NCBI RefSeq assembly: GCF_040802235.1
Contig: NC_133163.1
Location: 38,894,501-38,958,500, forward strand
DNA length: 64,000 nucleotides
From: Manis javanica
Taxonomy: Eukaryota; Chordata; Mammalia; Pholidota; Manidae
Direction of reading: 5' to 3'
Under the pieces are notes generated by a model. It saw only the letters and a list, made by a program, of their open reading frames with translations. It ran no database searches and had not been told where the DNA came from. The position numbers and the translations under genes are program-made. This document shows positions 13,851 through 26,507 of the stretch, in pieces. How positions within the stretch are numbered: the first letter of the stretch is position 1; each line of letters begins with the position of its first letter.

Positions 13851-14589
13851 TGCTGCCTCTACCACATGCTGAAGTGGCATTATTAAAGAATCTTGGGTTC
13901 AAGTCCAGAAGAGCTAGATTCTAGCTTCACCTCTAACTAGATAGGGCTCTGCTGAGGACAACCTCCATTCACCTCCCCACCATCAGGCTGTTTTCCAAGA
14001 TGTCAGCAAGGTGAGCTGAAATTTGAGAAGATCAGAGAATCTTATTGGGTCAGAGGGACCTGGGTCATAGGAGACCAGGGGTCACAGGGCAGGAGTTGCA
14101 GACAAGCATGACTGATTTCATCATTTTGTCTTGGACTAACACAGTGGTTCACCACATTGCCCAGGATAACTCAAAAAGAGGGTGAATGTTTTAAGTATAT
14201 AGATAAAGCCTTCCTCTTTTTATAGGGGAAAAGTTTATATTCACTTGCAAAGTCACTCAAACTGTCCTAGTTTTTTAGATTTATTTTTTTCACCTTTCAG
14301 CTACTGCAAACCTCAAACAAACCCTTTCAAAAATAGAGACTTTTGAAAATACCTAAATAACACAACCAAATATGTCCTAAAATGCGTCATCATCTAGTAT
14401 ATTTCACCAGGAGCTAGAAGCAAGAATACATTTTTTAAGTACATATTTTTCTTTAAAATTTATAGCTCCTTTTTTCTGCTAGTTAGCTGTCTCCTATGAT
14501 TAAAGTGAGAATGTCCTTAAATAAAGGGGAAAATATTAGAAATATGCCTTGGGAATTAGGAATTAATAAAAGCCTTATTTTTGACACCT

Positions 14590-14770
14590 TTCAATTTGAG
14601 TTCCTTAACCTGAGGCCCTGTGTCCCCAGTCAGGCTCCAGAGGACCACTAATATGATGACCTGATTCCCAGCATATTGTCAATATTCACATATGTGCATT
14701 TTCCTAAAAACAGGATTCATAGCTTTCATCATCACTAAAAGGCTCAAAAACCATTTCAGAAGCACTGCTT
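14590..14770 (+). repeat. hAT-type DNA transposon remnant
   Basis: It contains 'ccttaacctgaggccctgtg', 'atatgtgcattttcctaaaaacagg' and 'catagctttcatca', known from non-autonomous hAT-Charlie elements. The exact family is not assigned. Confidence 0.5.
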
Positions 14771-15034
14771 CTGCTGAGAATCTGTGCTCAATTCTTCTGC
14801 ACTATGAGGGAACCACAGAAATATATAATAAAGCACAGAAGAGGTCCACAGCTCACAAATGAATAAATGCACTCTGTTTAGGGCATTATGCTTATATATT
14901 CACGACTGTAGTGTGTACGCTTCCAAAAGTAAGTTCAGAGCCTAGAACAAATCTGAGTATCAGTAGAACAGTCAAGATATTTCAGAAGGGAGCAGAATCT
15001 TCATTGTCCAATGGAGCTATAAGTAGAACCACAT

Positions 15035-15120
15035 AACTCTGATGCTGAAAGGGGCCGCAGAGCTCAGGTTGCCCAGCCCTCCGAGGTCACAGAGAGAGTG
15101 AGGATGGAGGCACATCATAT
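15035..15120 (-). repeat. MIR-related fragment (MIR3-like), antisense
   Basis: 'gatgctgaaaggggccgcagagctcagg' followed by 'ccgaggtcacagagag' resembles reverse MIR3 text. Confidence 0.4.
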
Positions 15121-16179
15121 TTAAGTGCTATGAGAGAGAGGTGGAAACTGTTATGCAAGTACAAGGGATAAATGTGACTTACAAATGAAAATGCAGCTTT
15201 GTGGTTCTGGCTTAAGCACTGGGGGCTAGAAGAGGGGCTAGATCTAGAACATGCTCACTCTGGCCCCATATGACTTATGTTATTAATATAATTATGAAGG
15301 CCTCATATTAGCCATGGTTCCATCCTCTGACAAATCTCTTAATTTTTTTTTTACCAGAAGCACAAACATCTTTGGTTACCTTTGAAGCATTTCTCTCTCT
15401 GTAAGGTGCAAGGGTTAAACTTGTGTAAAATTGAAGGAACTTTCTAAAAGGCAGCTCATAATAAAAGCACTGCTAGTTGGTCTTCTATGACATGCTCTTT
15501 CTACTAAAAACTCCTATGTGCTTTGACAATGGTGCTACTATAATTGTAGCTACAGAAGCTAACATACGAAGCTTGATAAATCTCTCTGGATAGTACCATG
15601 ATTCTCAACAAAAATCTCCCATTTCATAAAATTCTATAGCATAGCACTTAAACACTGTGATAGCCAATACCCTTGGGCTCATTCCTCCATCTAATTAAAA
15701 TGCCTATCCTACAAATGATTTATAGTATTTGTCATCACCTGGGGTGGATATATAGACTGGTGGCTACAGATACTTGGTTACTATAAAGCATTAATTACCA
15801 CACTAGTGAGAATTGCTTCTAGCAAAAGCTCAAACAGTGCAATTCTCAGTCTCCAACACAAGGTAACCAGGACATGACTTACAACCACCCCATAGAACCA
15901 GGAGCCCATTCGTGCAAACTAAGAAAGATAACAGCACGACTTGAAATGAGGACCCACTGTAAATCCTTAAGGCTGATTCTAAGCCAAGGAAATAACACCA
16001 ACACTAAATGTCATTTAGACATGAGCTAAATCCTCTGCAAGCCTGAGCAATTTAGATATGGATCAATTTAATTCTTAGGAGTCACTAACTTTGTTAAGGC
16101 CTAATTCATTTTGACTGCTTAAAACCAAACCATTTACTCCAAAAGTGAAGAAATGACATAATTGCCTAACACATGGAGG

Positions 16180-16345
16180 CACAGGCTTTAGAGACGGGTC
16201 TTTAGAGATATTCTAGTGCAACTCCCACATGATACTAACCAGGAAACTGAGACCCTGATAAGTTGAGGCCTGCCTAAGGTCACAGCCAATAGGTGACAAA
16301 GTCACACCTTGAACCCGGCTGTCCTGACTCCCATATAGCACAGCA
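16180..16345 (-). repeat. MIR-family SINE fossil, antisense
   Basis: Readable landmarks are 'accaggaaactgagaccc', 'gcctaaggtcacagccaataggtg' and 'cttgaacccggctgtcctgactcc'. Confidence 0.75.
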
Positions 16346-17404
16346 CTTAGATATTGCCAGAAGTTGTATAATGAAATACAAAGGTAATTGTTTTAATTGG
16401 TTACTTAATACAATACTAATTTGCAGTTGAAGCTAACTCCTCATATATTTACTAATAAGCCAGTTTCCTCTAAAATTTTAGGACATAAATACATGTGTCT
16501 GTATGTAAATACCTAAATAAATATACATCTAATGTATTTGTAGATTAATGCATATCTAAATAAATTGAAATAAATTTATCTACATACATATGTAGATGTT
16601 AAGAGTATGTATGTATGTGTACCTGTTTATAACACATCATGTGAGCTTAGGTCACAGTAATTCTTTGGCTGGAACTTTGGTTCCCATACTATGAAAACAA
16701 AGGCTAGAGCTACAGTAGATGTCAAAAACTCAAAACCTTCCCAGAACCAACCAGATAATGAGTTAAGAGGACTGGTTTTAATAGGGAGTAGTGGGGTCTG
16801 TGGCAAACTGAAGCACCACAGAACTAAATACCTTCAGATTCAATGTTAAAAACATCTCTGCCAAATAAATACATATGCAGATTTCCATGGGCCTAAGAGC
16901 TATCAGGACTTTTTGTTGTTATTGTGAACTAAATGACCTTACTACTTGGCCTTCTACGATTCCTTTGTGATCTATACAAAGCTTAGGGAATTTGGTGGTT
17001 CAAACAAGGTGTTATTTTTTTCTACCCTTGGGAGTCAAATGTTCTTTCAGGTTACCTGTTCACAGATATCTCATCTTGGTCCCCTCCCAAAGTTTCCAAA
17101 GATGGAAACATTTCTATGGGTCAGGAACATTTACCCTTCAACAGGGAATCTGTGATGTCTCTCTGCGAAAGTAGTATCAGGTCAGTAGTTCCTTTTCTTC
17201 TTTGGAGAAATGATTTTCACAGTCATGTAACTGAAGCAGGCTGTGGCTGTCTGTGCTGGGGCCTTAAAAATCTGCTCTCTGTTTTCCCTCCAGGAAAATG
17301 TTTCTCATCTTTTCCAGCCAGGTGTTGACCAGCATCTTAGTATTTAGCTTCTGGTCTACAATTTCCTGGTTGTTGGTTTTCTCCCTTAACCTCTCCCCCC
17401 TTTG

Positions 17405-17505
17405 GAACTACAAGGCCTATGAAGGAAGGGCCAAGTCTATCTTGTCCAGGGTAGAACACAGTGCCTGATATATAGGACATGCTCAGCAGTGAACAAGTGC
17501 TGCTC
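17405..17505 (+). repeat. L2 3'-end fragment, sense
   Basis: It resembles the L2 terminus: 'ggaagggccaagtctatcttg', 'gaacacagtgcctgatatatagg', and a terminal 'catgctcagcagtgaacaa'. Confidence 0.6.
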
Positions 17506-17729
17506 ACCTAGGGCTCAGTATTTCGTACAGAAATGTGTATAGTCTATGTAGCTATCCCACGAGCAGAGGGGATGAATCCTCATCAGTCACCCAGGCTATC
17601 ATACCCTGAGCTCCCTCTGACCATATCACACACTTCCAAGGGAACCCAGTTCATTCTTTCAAGATGGAGGGGAGGGTTGGCAATGGAGGTCTCAGGATGC
17701 TGAGGGAACACTAGGAAAGAAAACCAAGC

Positions 17730-18070
17730 CCAGACTTGGTATGTCAAGCAAAGTTTTCTGGGTAAATGATGTCTACAATGAGACCTGACACACAGGTAGG
17801 AAATAGCAAGGTGGCCTTGGAGGAATTGAAAGATGTTCATTGTGACTAAAGCACAGAGTGGGGAGGTGAGTGGTAAGGCTCCAGAGGAGCTCAGGGGCCA
17901 GATCATGCAGAACATTCCGTACCATCTTAACCATCTGTGCTTTAAGAGCAGTGGAGAACCACTGAAGGGTTGAGAGTAAAAGAATGACTATCAGTTTGGC
18001 AATTGAGGAAGATCATTTTGGATACAGCAATGGTAAGAGTGGAAAAGAGGATCCAGGCACTGAGTGTCCA
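17730..18070 (-). repeat. L2 ORF2-region fossil, antisense
   Basis: The plus strand carries 'ggggccagatcatgcagaac', 'ggagaaccactgaagggttgag' and 'gaagatcattttggatacagc', matching the reverse L2 ORF2 segment. Confidence 0.6.
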
Positions 18071-19224
18071 CTCAGACCTCATTTTTATCATATTTCTAGT
18101 AAAATAGAGCTAAACAGTTAATGCAGAAGGAGAACCTGATCTAGTCCATTGTTTCATGAAATAAAAGAGACCACAGAAAATCCAAAGCACCTCTCTTATC
18201 CTAAGTAAATGCTACCCATCTCTTAAAAATGTATTGTACTAAAATTCGTTTTTATGTCCTCTTCTCCCTCTCTGCCTTCAACATAGACTTGACTCCCTTA
18301 AACCCAGGAACCTGACCCCAAAATTTGGTTACCAGTTTGTCAGGTAATCTGGACTTTCTGGTGCCACCATTGAGATGGCATCCATCAAAAGAGTAGCAGT
18401 TCCTTTAGATCATGACTCTTGAGATTGATAATTCTGCCATTTTCATTTCATTTCCTGAAAGTCAGGGTTGGCTTGTGAAAAGTTGTTAAACAACATGCTA
18501 AATGTGAAACGTCAACCCTCACTCTAAACTTTCCCTATTGAGAGTATCAAATGAAGACTTCATTGGGTTTTTATAGTGGCTTTCTGATTTTGGTAGTCCA
18601 ATCATTGAAGAAGGAAGTTCGAAAGTTGTTGTATACTGTTAACGATTGTCTGCCCATGTCCTGCCTGAAATATGATTGTTTATGAAAGGTATCTTTAATA
18701 AAGCTGGATACAGTTTGGCTTGGAAAAAAAATGTACTGTACTTTTACTATCAAAACTAATCACCATCTAACCATTAGATACCAAAACTCTACTAATAAAG
18801 TTGTATAAGCTAAAATGATTCATGCTCTGCCCACCAGCCTCATTAGTTCTCCAATGAATGTTTATTTCTTGCTTCGGCCCCAAATTTAGTATGTTGGAAT
18901 TACAAGTTACTAATGAAAGAAGTTAGAACATATTAACAGGCTAAAAAATCATAGTCTTCTAAAATGAAACAAAAGCAAGAAATTTTCCATACACAGAGCT
19001 TTCAATCCATTAACAAACTCAAAGGGCATAAAAATCTTGGCCCAATCTTTGAAGCACATATTGGTATACATTAATTGATTTTAAAAGGGGACTCTGTAAT
19101 ATATGGTCACTCCCCAGTTACTTCCATTTACTTCTTTTAGAAAGATGAATAAAACGTTTAAGGACAGAAGTTCTCAAAGTACTTATACTTTTCTTGCCCC
19201 CAAATCATCTAAAAAAAAATTATT

Positions 19225-19480
19225 CTTTTGACAAATATTTATTGCCTGCTGTACACCAGACACTGCTCAAGGTGCTGGAGTTAGAATAATGGGCAACAGA
19301 GGTGAGAGTCCCTGCTCTCAAGGTGTTTATACTCTAAGGTAGTGAAGTATAAAAAGTAAATAAATTCACAAATGATCTCAGAGTGATGAGTACAATGAAG
19401 GGTGATAGGATAATTACGTGGTCAGGAGAATGCTCTGTAAGGGGGAAACATCTCAGCCACAACCTGCACAAGAAGCAGCC
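19225..19480 (-). repeat. L2 3'-end fossil, antisense
   Basis: It begins 'caaatatttattgcctgctgtacaccagacactg' and continues to 'gtccctgctctcaaggtgtttatactcta', the reverse L2 terminus. Confidence 0.7.
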
Positions 19481-20269
19481 AGTACCACTGTAGCAAAATC
19501 CTTACAATGAAACTGAAGGTGCAATATATCCAATACAATTCCTGTATGCTGGAGCAGACCTCCCTAAAGATGCTAACATACGTTTTCTCCCATCAACACT
19601 GTGAGTTAATCATTTGGCTCAGGAAAATAAATTAATTGTGAGAATTAATAACACCACTCCAAAGTACAAAACAGAATGAACCACTAGATAATGAATCTGG
19701 AAGACATGGATCCAGGAATAAAGGAAAAAGATAAACAGAAGTGGTAACCTGGCTGCTTTACCTGACAGGACTACCAAACAGGCTCCTCACTGAGAAACTA
19801 GAGAAAGCAGCCTCCGGTGCTACAGGGAACACAATGTCTTCAGGAGGGGTTGAAGCAGGAAAACAGCCTGGGATCCCACCAAGCAAGTCCTTCCTTCCTG
19901 AAAGTATGCCAAGATCTTTCCATGACGCAGCCTCCAGCTCCTCCTGCCTCCCCCCACATCCCCATGCTCTGCATTAAGTATTAGATGCCCATCCCCATCT
20001 GGAAAGCCAAGAAATAAGGAGAAAATACATGAGAGAAGGAAATACGGTTTTAATTTAGACAAACTTTCAGTTTTCCAATGTCCAAGGTTTATTAGGCAAA
20101 ATAGACCTGTTCTAGAAGAAACAGAAAAACAGTGATAATTTATAAAATGAGACTGTCCAAAAATCAGAAACTATATTTAATGAATTTGATTTCTTTTTGT
20201 TTTTTTTTAAATGCCCGTACTCTTATAAATGTTTTCTGCACTGAAGAAGCAATGTAGTTTACAAGAGTT

Positions 20270-20340
20270 AGCCTTGGCTCAAATTTAATTCAGTCACTTA
20301 ACATCTTCTTGGGTATAATAGGGATAATAAATCCTCATTG
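20270..20340 (+). repeat. MIR fragment
   Basis: 'cacttaacatcttcttgggtataatagggataataaatcc' fits the MIR core in sense. It is cut off by the L1 that follows. Confidence 0.45.
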
Positions 20341-23225
20341 TTTTTTTCCTACAGCTTTATTGAGGAATAATTGTCATACAGTAACATGCACATTAAAAGT
20401 GAACTATTTCATGAGCTTGGACATAAGTATATAACCTCCAGTCCCAAGCAACTAAACACTAGTTTTCATTTTCTAGAATTTTGCATAAATGGAATCATAC
20501 AGTATATGTTCTTTTTCTTTGTTTGTTTGGCTTCCTTCACTCTATAAATTATCTTGAGATTCATCCACGTTGTTACATGTTTCAATAGTTGGTTACTTTT
20601 TATGCTGAGAAGTATTATATTGTATGTATATGCAATTTGTTTAAAATATTCACCTGTTGCCTGACACTTAAATTGTTTCCAGTTTGGGGGCTATTACAAA
20701 CAAAGCAGATATGAACATTCACATACAAGTCTCTGTATAAACAGTTTCATTTCTCTTGGTAAATACTTAAGAGTAGCTAGGTTTATTGGTAGGCATATTT
20801 AACACTTTAAGAAACTGCCAAACTGTTTTCCAACATGACTATACCATTTTATGAGAGTTCCAGTGGCTCCACCTTATCACTAATGTTTACTTAATATGGT
20901 CTTTTTAATTTTAGCCCCTCAGGTTTTGGTTTTAATTTACACTTCCTTCATTACTAATGATTTGGGGTATCCTTTAGTTGCTATTTTCCATGAAGATTCC
21001 TACTCAAATCTCTGTCCCATTTTTAAATTGGTTATTTTTCTCATTGTATTGTAAGAGTTCTTTTATATACTCATGTTACAAGTCCTTCATCTGATTTACA
21101 TGTTGCAAATATTTTCTCCCAGACTGTGGTGTGTTCACCTTAAATGTCTTTTTGACAAGAGATAGTTCTTAATTTTGATAAAGTTCAATTTATTTTTTTA
21201 TAGTTGGTACTTTTTGTATCCTATCTAAAAAATACTTGCTGAACTCAAGATCACTAATATTTTCTTCAATTTTTTTATAGGAGCTTTACAGTTAAACTCT
21301 TACATTTAGGTCTGTGATCCATTTTGAGTTAATTTTTGTGTATTGTGTGAGGTAAGGGTCAATACTCATATTTCTGCATTTGCTTATCCAATTGTTCAAA
21401 CACCACTTGAAAATATTATCATTCTCCCATTGACTTGCCTTGGTATCTTTGTCAAAAAAAGAAAAGTGCAACTGATTTTATGTGTGTGATTCTATGTCTA
21501 GACTCTCTTCTATTCCACTGATCTGAGTCCCTCTACACCAACACCACATTCTCTTCATTATAACAACATTATAATAAGTCTTAAAATTAGACAGTGTAAA
21601 TCCTCCAACTTTATCTTTTTCAAAATTATTCTTAGGTAAGTCTAGTTCTTTCACATGTTGATAAAATTTTAGAATCAGTCTCTCAAATTCTATAACAAAG
21701 CTTGCTGACATTTTGACTAGGTTTGCAATTTGGGAAGAAATGAGGGTTTAACTACTTTTTATCTTCCCATTCATAACCACAGTATCTCTTCTACTTAGAT
21801 TTTTTATTTATTTTGACAATGTTTTGTCATTTTCAGTGAACAAGCCTTGCATATCTTTTGTCAGATTTATCCAGTCGCAATGGTATTCTTCTACTCCAGT
21901 ATTCAATTGTCCACTGATTGTATTAAGAAATATCATTGATTTTGTGTTACTAGTTTGGATCCTGCAACCTAGCTAAACTAATTTGTTGGATCTAGTAGCC
22001 CTTTTGTAGATGCCTTAGAATTTTCTACAATCATTTGTCTGCAAATAAAGACAGTTTTACTTCTTCCTTTGTAATCTGCTTATATTTGCCTATTGCACAG
22101 ACTGGGACCTCCAATACGCTGTTGAACAAAGGTGGTAAGAGTAGATATCTTGCCACTCCTAATCTTAAGAGAATATCATTCATTCTTTCACCATTTGGAT
22201 GTTACCTGTAGGTTTTTTTACAGATGTCCTTCATCAGGTTGAAGAGGTTCTATTACTAATTTGTTGAGAGATTTTTATCATGAATGGATATCGAATTTTG
22301 TCAAATGCTTTTTCTGAATCTATTGCGATGATCATATGGGTCTCCTTTATTCTGTTAATATGAATAATTGCAGTGTTTGATTTTTAAATATTTAATCAAC
22401 CTTGCATTCCTGGTTATAAACCCCATTTGATCACAATATTCTATTTGCTAAGTTTTGGATTTGATTTGCTAAAATTTTAGAATTTTTATATCTATATTCA
22501 CAGGAAGCACTGGTCTGTTTATTTTTTGCAATTTTTCATCAGGTTTTGGCATAAGTGTAATATTGGCCTCATGGAATGAGTTGGGATTTGTATTCTTCAT
22601 TTCTTATATCCTTCTATTTCTTGAAATAGTTTGTGTAGAGATGACACTTATTTCTTCCTTAAAAAATGGTAGAATTCACTAGTAAAGCCATCTGGAACCT
22701 TGAATGTGCATTGTGGAAGGTCTTTAACTACAATTCAATTGCCTCAATAGACATAAAGCTATCAAGTATTTGAGTGAGTTTTGGTAGTTTGTATCTTTCA
22801 AGGAATTTGTTTATTTAACCTAAATTGTGGAATGTACTGGCATGAAATTATTCATAACACTCCTTTTTTTTTTTTATTCTATAGTAATGTTCTCTCATTC
22901 CTAGTATTGGTAGTTTTGTCTGCTCTTTTTTTTTTTCTTGATCATTCTGGCTTGAGGTTTATCAATTTCATTTAATTTTTTCCAAAAGACTAGGTTTTTG
23001 TTTCATTCATTTTTCTCCATTGTTTTGTTTTTCACTGATTTCTGCTATCTTTAGAATTTCCTCCTTTCTGTGTATTTTGGGTTGAACTTGCTCTTCTTTT
23101 CTAGTTTCAAGTGGCAACTTAGATCTTTTAGATCTCTTCCAATTTAAGTGTTCAACACTGTGAATTTCAGCTTATGACTGCTTTAAGTACATCCCACCAC
23201 TTCCCTTGGGTTTTATTTAGATTAA
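20341..23225 (-). mobile_element. Old L1 LINE, 3' part of ORF2 plus 3' UTR, antisense to the window
   Basis: On the plus strand this is the complement of an L1 3' half. It begins with the reverse 3' UTR ('ctttattgaggaataattgtcatacagtaac'). It passes 'gtttccagtttgggggctattacaaa', 'gtctgtgatccattttgagttaatttttg' and 'tcaaatgctttttctgaatctattgcgatgatca', and ends in 'gtacatcccaccacttccc'. All are standard reverse L1 ORF2 landmarks. Many stops and indels interrupt every frame, so it is a dead element of L1M-like age. It sits in PRKCH intron 1 in the same orientation as that gene. Confidence 0.93.
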
Positions 23226-23738
23226 ATGAAATATTTACAGTCAGCCAGGAAAGAAATTGATTGCCTAATCCAGGTCAGGCACCATGCTTGATACTAGGAA
23301 CATACTGCAGAAGCTAGATGGAACCACTTCTCTCTTTAAACTTAGAAGGTAATACATATTGACAAAATTGGTACAGAATCAATGTAATAATGATTATCTT
23401 CTTGATAGTTAGAAAGTATATTAAGCCAGAAAGCATAACATTTTTGTTTTATTCTATTGATCAAATTATCTTAAATTTTTGTCTCTCTACTCATGATCTA
23501 GCAAAAAGTAAGTTGCTAGGTATCACAACACATAAATTTATGGTGGAATAAGTTCAATTACTCCATTTGTAACTGAATAAACTACACATTTCAATTTAAT
23601 ATGCTAAAGATAAATAAATATTTCTGTAATTCTAAACTTCAAAACAACCTTTAGATCTATAAAGTTTAAAGCGAGCATTCCATATATTTCCAAATATTTT
23701 CTTAAGATGGGTCTTAAAAGTTAAAGCAAGCACTATCT

Positions 23739-23757
23739 ATTCTATCTATTCTATCCT
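23739..23757. repeat. Short (CTATT/CTAT) microsatellite
   Basis: It shows alternating 'tctattctatctattctatc' units and lies in otherwise featureless PRKCH intron 1. Confidence 0.6.
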
Positions 23758-25703
23758 CAGTTTCAAAATACCCAGAACTTAAGGGGGAAAAAAAATGCTC
23801 TGCCCTCCTCAACTGAATGTAAATGCATGACAATCACTGGTTTCAATCTCATTTAAATTCTGACCTATCCTACCAAATACTCATGTTTTCCAAAACACCA
23901 CTAGTGGGTTATATCAAACACCTACATATAATTAATTCAGACAATAATAGATACAGAAGTTAACTTTACATTTCAATTTGTTCATCCAGTGGGGCAAGAC
24001 GCAGCTCCGCACACCATGTCAGGTATCCTGGATCTTCCTATGCTTCTTCTTCCAGTCCTCATCTCTCCGTCTTACTTTTAGGACATGGGTTCACGACCTT
24101 GACTGAATACTGGGGAGTCTGAAAGTACTGATGCTAAGGTACTACAGCCAGAGATTCTGCTCTAGAGTACTTAAAAGTGAGAATTTTTTCAAGCTCCCCA
24201 TATGATTAAAGTGCGCAGATGAGGGGTAAGAAGGACCATTCTAGGCTCTTTCCAGGACGGCATGCTTCTAATAGCCATTGGCCATACTTCAGAATCCAGT
24301 TTCCTCTGGGGCTTTGCCCATCTAACTCCAAATCAGACACAACTCAGTAATTCCATTCAGATTCCTAAGCTCACCTCTCTCTCATATTCACAAATTCATG
24401 GGATAAAATGTGACTTTATTTTAAACATTCCTCCCGAGTACATTTGTAAATATAATTTCATGAAGTTCAGCTGAAGGGAGAAAGCTCCACAAGCCATCTG
24501 TAGTTTGGCAGAATAACTGGTAAAATTATCAATTTCCTCAAAGTAAAACATAAATATATAAATAAGTCTTCATTGTTATCCATCTGATTCCACTACTTAC
24601 TAATTTCAAACAAGTTTCAAACACTGATTCACATTCTGGGCTCAAAACTGACATCCTCTGGGACTTAAACCTTTAAACTCCAGAGGGTTTTCAAACAGCT
24701 TACTCCCTTTTGCCAAACCAAATCACTTCATTATAATTCTCTTTCATCATGTAAAAGTGAGAACATGCTTATCAGTGTGAGGACTAAGAAGCAATAGCAT
24801 TTTAGCACTATGTAGTGTTGTAGACATTTTAATTTATTTGCAGCAGAAACTTTGCTTCGTGGGAGCTATGTGAAAAAGTGGAGGCAAGAAGGAAGTTGTG
24901 GGTAACTACTTGTCAGTACATGGAAACATCAGCAGGTGAGGCACAGAGAAGGGCTGTGGGCGGGCCGCAAACTACACAGCAGCTCCGGAACCCCTCAGGT
25001 CAATAGCAGCAGAACCGCACACTGCCGGACTCCGCACTTCTCAGGCAGAGACTGAACTACCAAGGTTACTACAAACACGTGGCTAAACCTCAGCTCCTAG
25101 GAAAACTGCTAAGCAATAAAACCTTGCCAACGTGCAGACCCAGGAACTCCGATCCCTGCCAGTGTAGGTTATGTACCTATGGGATGTAATGGGTATGCAT
25201 GCCGAAACACGTGTGCAGGTCTGAGCGGCTGAACCAACATGTATCCATAAACATTATGAATAATACTTGCGAGAATGTACGGCTTTCCCCTAAGAAGAGC
25301 TTTAAGTACTTTTTACCAAATCAAGTCACTCTCACATCACACCTGCCTTGCCTCTCCTGCGTATTACCCGCATGGTGAGAGTTGGGGAGCCTTACCCAAA
25401 GTCTGCGCGGTGTTGGGGAGGGGGAGGGTGTCCATCCCCGCCCCAACTTCCCGTTAGCCCAAGTTGCCATCACTAAAGGGGACCGTGTCCATGCTAGCTT
25501 CCTGGAGACACACCTGCACCCTCACACACCCACTGCGGTCGCGTCACCAGGGCCGCGGCCACCCGAGCGAGGACCACCATCTGCAGGGAATTCCCTCCTC
25601 CATGGAGCTCCGGGAGACGATGGGAAAGTGGGACCCACGCGAGTTTTGAGAAGTGGAAAGGGGAGAAGGGATTTTAGAGGACACAGCCGGAGGGGTCACG
25701 GCT

Positions 25704-25709
25704 ACTCAC
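25704..25709 (-). other. PRKCH: PRKCH exon 1 splice donor
   Basis: On the minus strand the last coding bases TGG are followed by GTGAGT, a near-consensus 5' splice site. It fixes the exon 1/intron 1 boundary between 25710 and 25709 and keeps phase 0. Confidence 0.95.
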
Positions 25710-26072
25710 CCAGCCCTCGAAGGTGTCCGAGGCGCCCGCCGTGCGCAGCAGCTCCTGGAATTGAAGGGTGCAGTTGGCCACGAAGTGGTCGTAGCCCAGG
25801 GGCGTCTCGTGGAAGACGGCCAGCTCGAGGTGGCCTCCGTCGGTGACGTTGGCGCAGAACTCCTCATTGTAGGTGGGTTTGTTGGTCTTCTGCTTGGTGC
25901 TGGTCTGGCCCACGCGCACCTGGTCCACGCTCACCGTCAGGTATGGGTCCAGCAGCTGGTAGCCCTTCTTGAAGAGCGAGTGGCGCAGGGACCAACGGGT
26001 GGGCTGCAGCCCCACGGCCTCGCCGATGCGGACCCTCAAGTAGCCGTTGAACTTCATGGTGCCAGACGACAT
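25710..26072 (-). CDS. PRKCH: Protein kinase C eta, first coding exon (N-terminal C2 domain), partial gene
   Basis: This exon encodes the first 121 residues of PKC eta, a novel-class, diacylglycerol-activated, calcium-independent Ser/Thr kinase. The protein begins MSSGTMKFNGYLRVRIGEAV and ends at DTFEGW, which I recognise as PKC eta. Nearly all of it is the C2 domain (about residues 6-121), a lipid and protein interaction module that in novel PKCs lacks the calcium-coordinating aspartate set. The start is the ATG at 26072-26070, with G at -3. The frame upstream stays open but has no ATG until an upstream ORF. The exon closes in phase 0 after a Trp codon, directly followed by the donor GTGAGT. 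The C1 domains and kinase domain lie on later exons beyond the left edge. No break or missing residue is visible. Confidence 0.97.
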
Positions 26073-26139
26073 GCCGGCGCCGCTGCCCCGGCCCCGGGGG
26101 CCCGCGCTGGCTCGCGGCGGGGGAGCCTGGAGCCCCTGC

Positions 26140-26220
26140 TCAGGCCAGCCCTCGCGGCAGCCGCAGGAGTGGAGGAAGCTCCTGGGAAACGTAGGGCCCG
26201 AGCCCCCCACGACCGGCCAT
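26140..26220 (-). promoter_or_regulatory. Upstream ORF 2 in the PRKCH leader, 26 codons
   Basis: The ATG at 26220-26218 opens a 26-codon frame that ends in TGA at 26142-26140, 67 nt before the PKC eta start codon. Its start context is very good (A at -3, G at +4), better than that of the main ORF (G at -3, T at +4). Most scanning ribosomes should therefore initiate here first. The peptide starts MAGRGGLG and has arginines near both ends. Human PRKCH is reported to have two translation-repressing uORFs, and the peptide of the second is reported to inhibit PKC. The length and place here fit that, but I cannot align them to confirm orthology. Confidence 0.72.
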
Positions 26221-26241
26221 TCTGCCCCCTCTGCGGGACCT

Positions 26242-26270
26242 CCCCTCCCCTCCTTCCCTCCCTCCCTCCC
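26242..26270 (-). promoter_or_regulatory. Candidate G-quadruplex tract in the PRKCH leader
   Basis: The plus strand is a pure pyrimidine run. On the mRNA strand this gives four GGG tracts separated by single A residues (26256-26270), followed by two GGGG tracts (26247-26250 and 26242-26245). This is a strong RNA and DNA quadruplex pattern, and it sits between the two upstream ORFs. Confidence 0.6.
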
Positions 26271-26507
26271 TCGCGAGGTGGAAAGGAGGGGAGCCCGGCG
26301 CCGAGCCCTCAGCGGGCTGGGGTAGCCCGACCGCCCCTCTGGAGCGCGCGGCGTTTCTCGAGGGCTCGCCCGGGACTCGCCCCTTCTCCAGGGCCGGGAA
26401 GCTCCTCTCCGCGGAGAGCCGGAGCGACCCGTCCGGCCAGCTCCAGCCCCGAGCGTCTCTTGCCCCCGCCTCCTCCTGCTTCTCCTCCTGCCCCCGCCTC
26501 CGCGGGC

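Larger units (their letters stand above)
1..25709 (-). other. PRKCH: PRKCH intron 1, 5' part (continues beyond the left edge)
   Basis: Transcription of PRKCH runs leftward, so everything from the exon 1 donor to the left edge is intronic. No second PKC eta exon (C1 domain) is visible. Open frames here are short and resemble no protein I know. The recognisable content is repeats: MIR and L2 fossils, a hAT-like remnant, an antisense L1 at 20.3-23.2 kb, and an AT-rich patch at 16.5-16.6 kb. The remaining sequence looks like ordinary unique intron. Confidence 0.85.

Noticed and set aside
20341..23225. Possible gene on the basis of length and conserved text
   Set aside because: All conserved text is reverse L1 ORF2 and 3' UTR with many stops; it is a transposon fossil.
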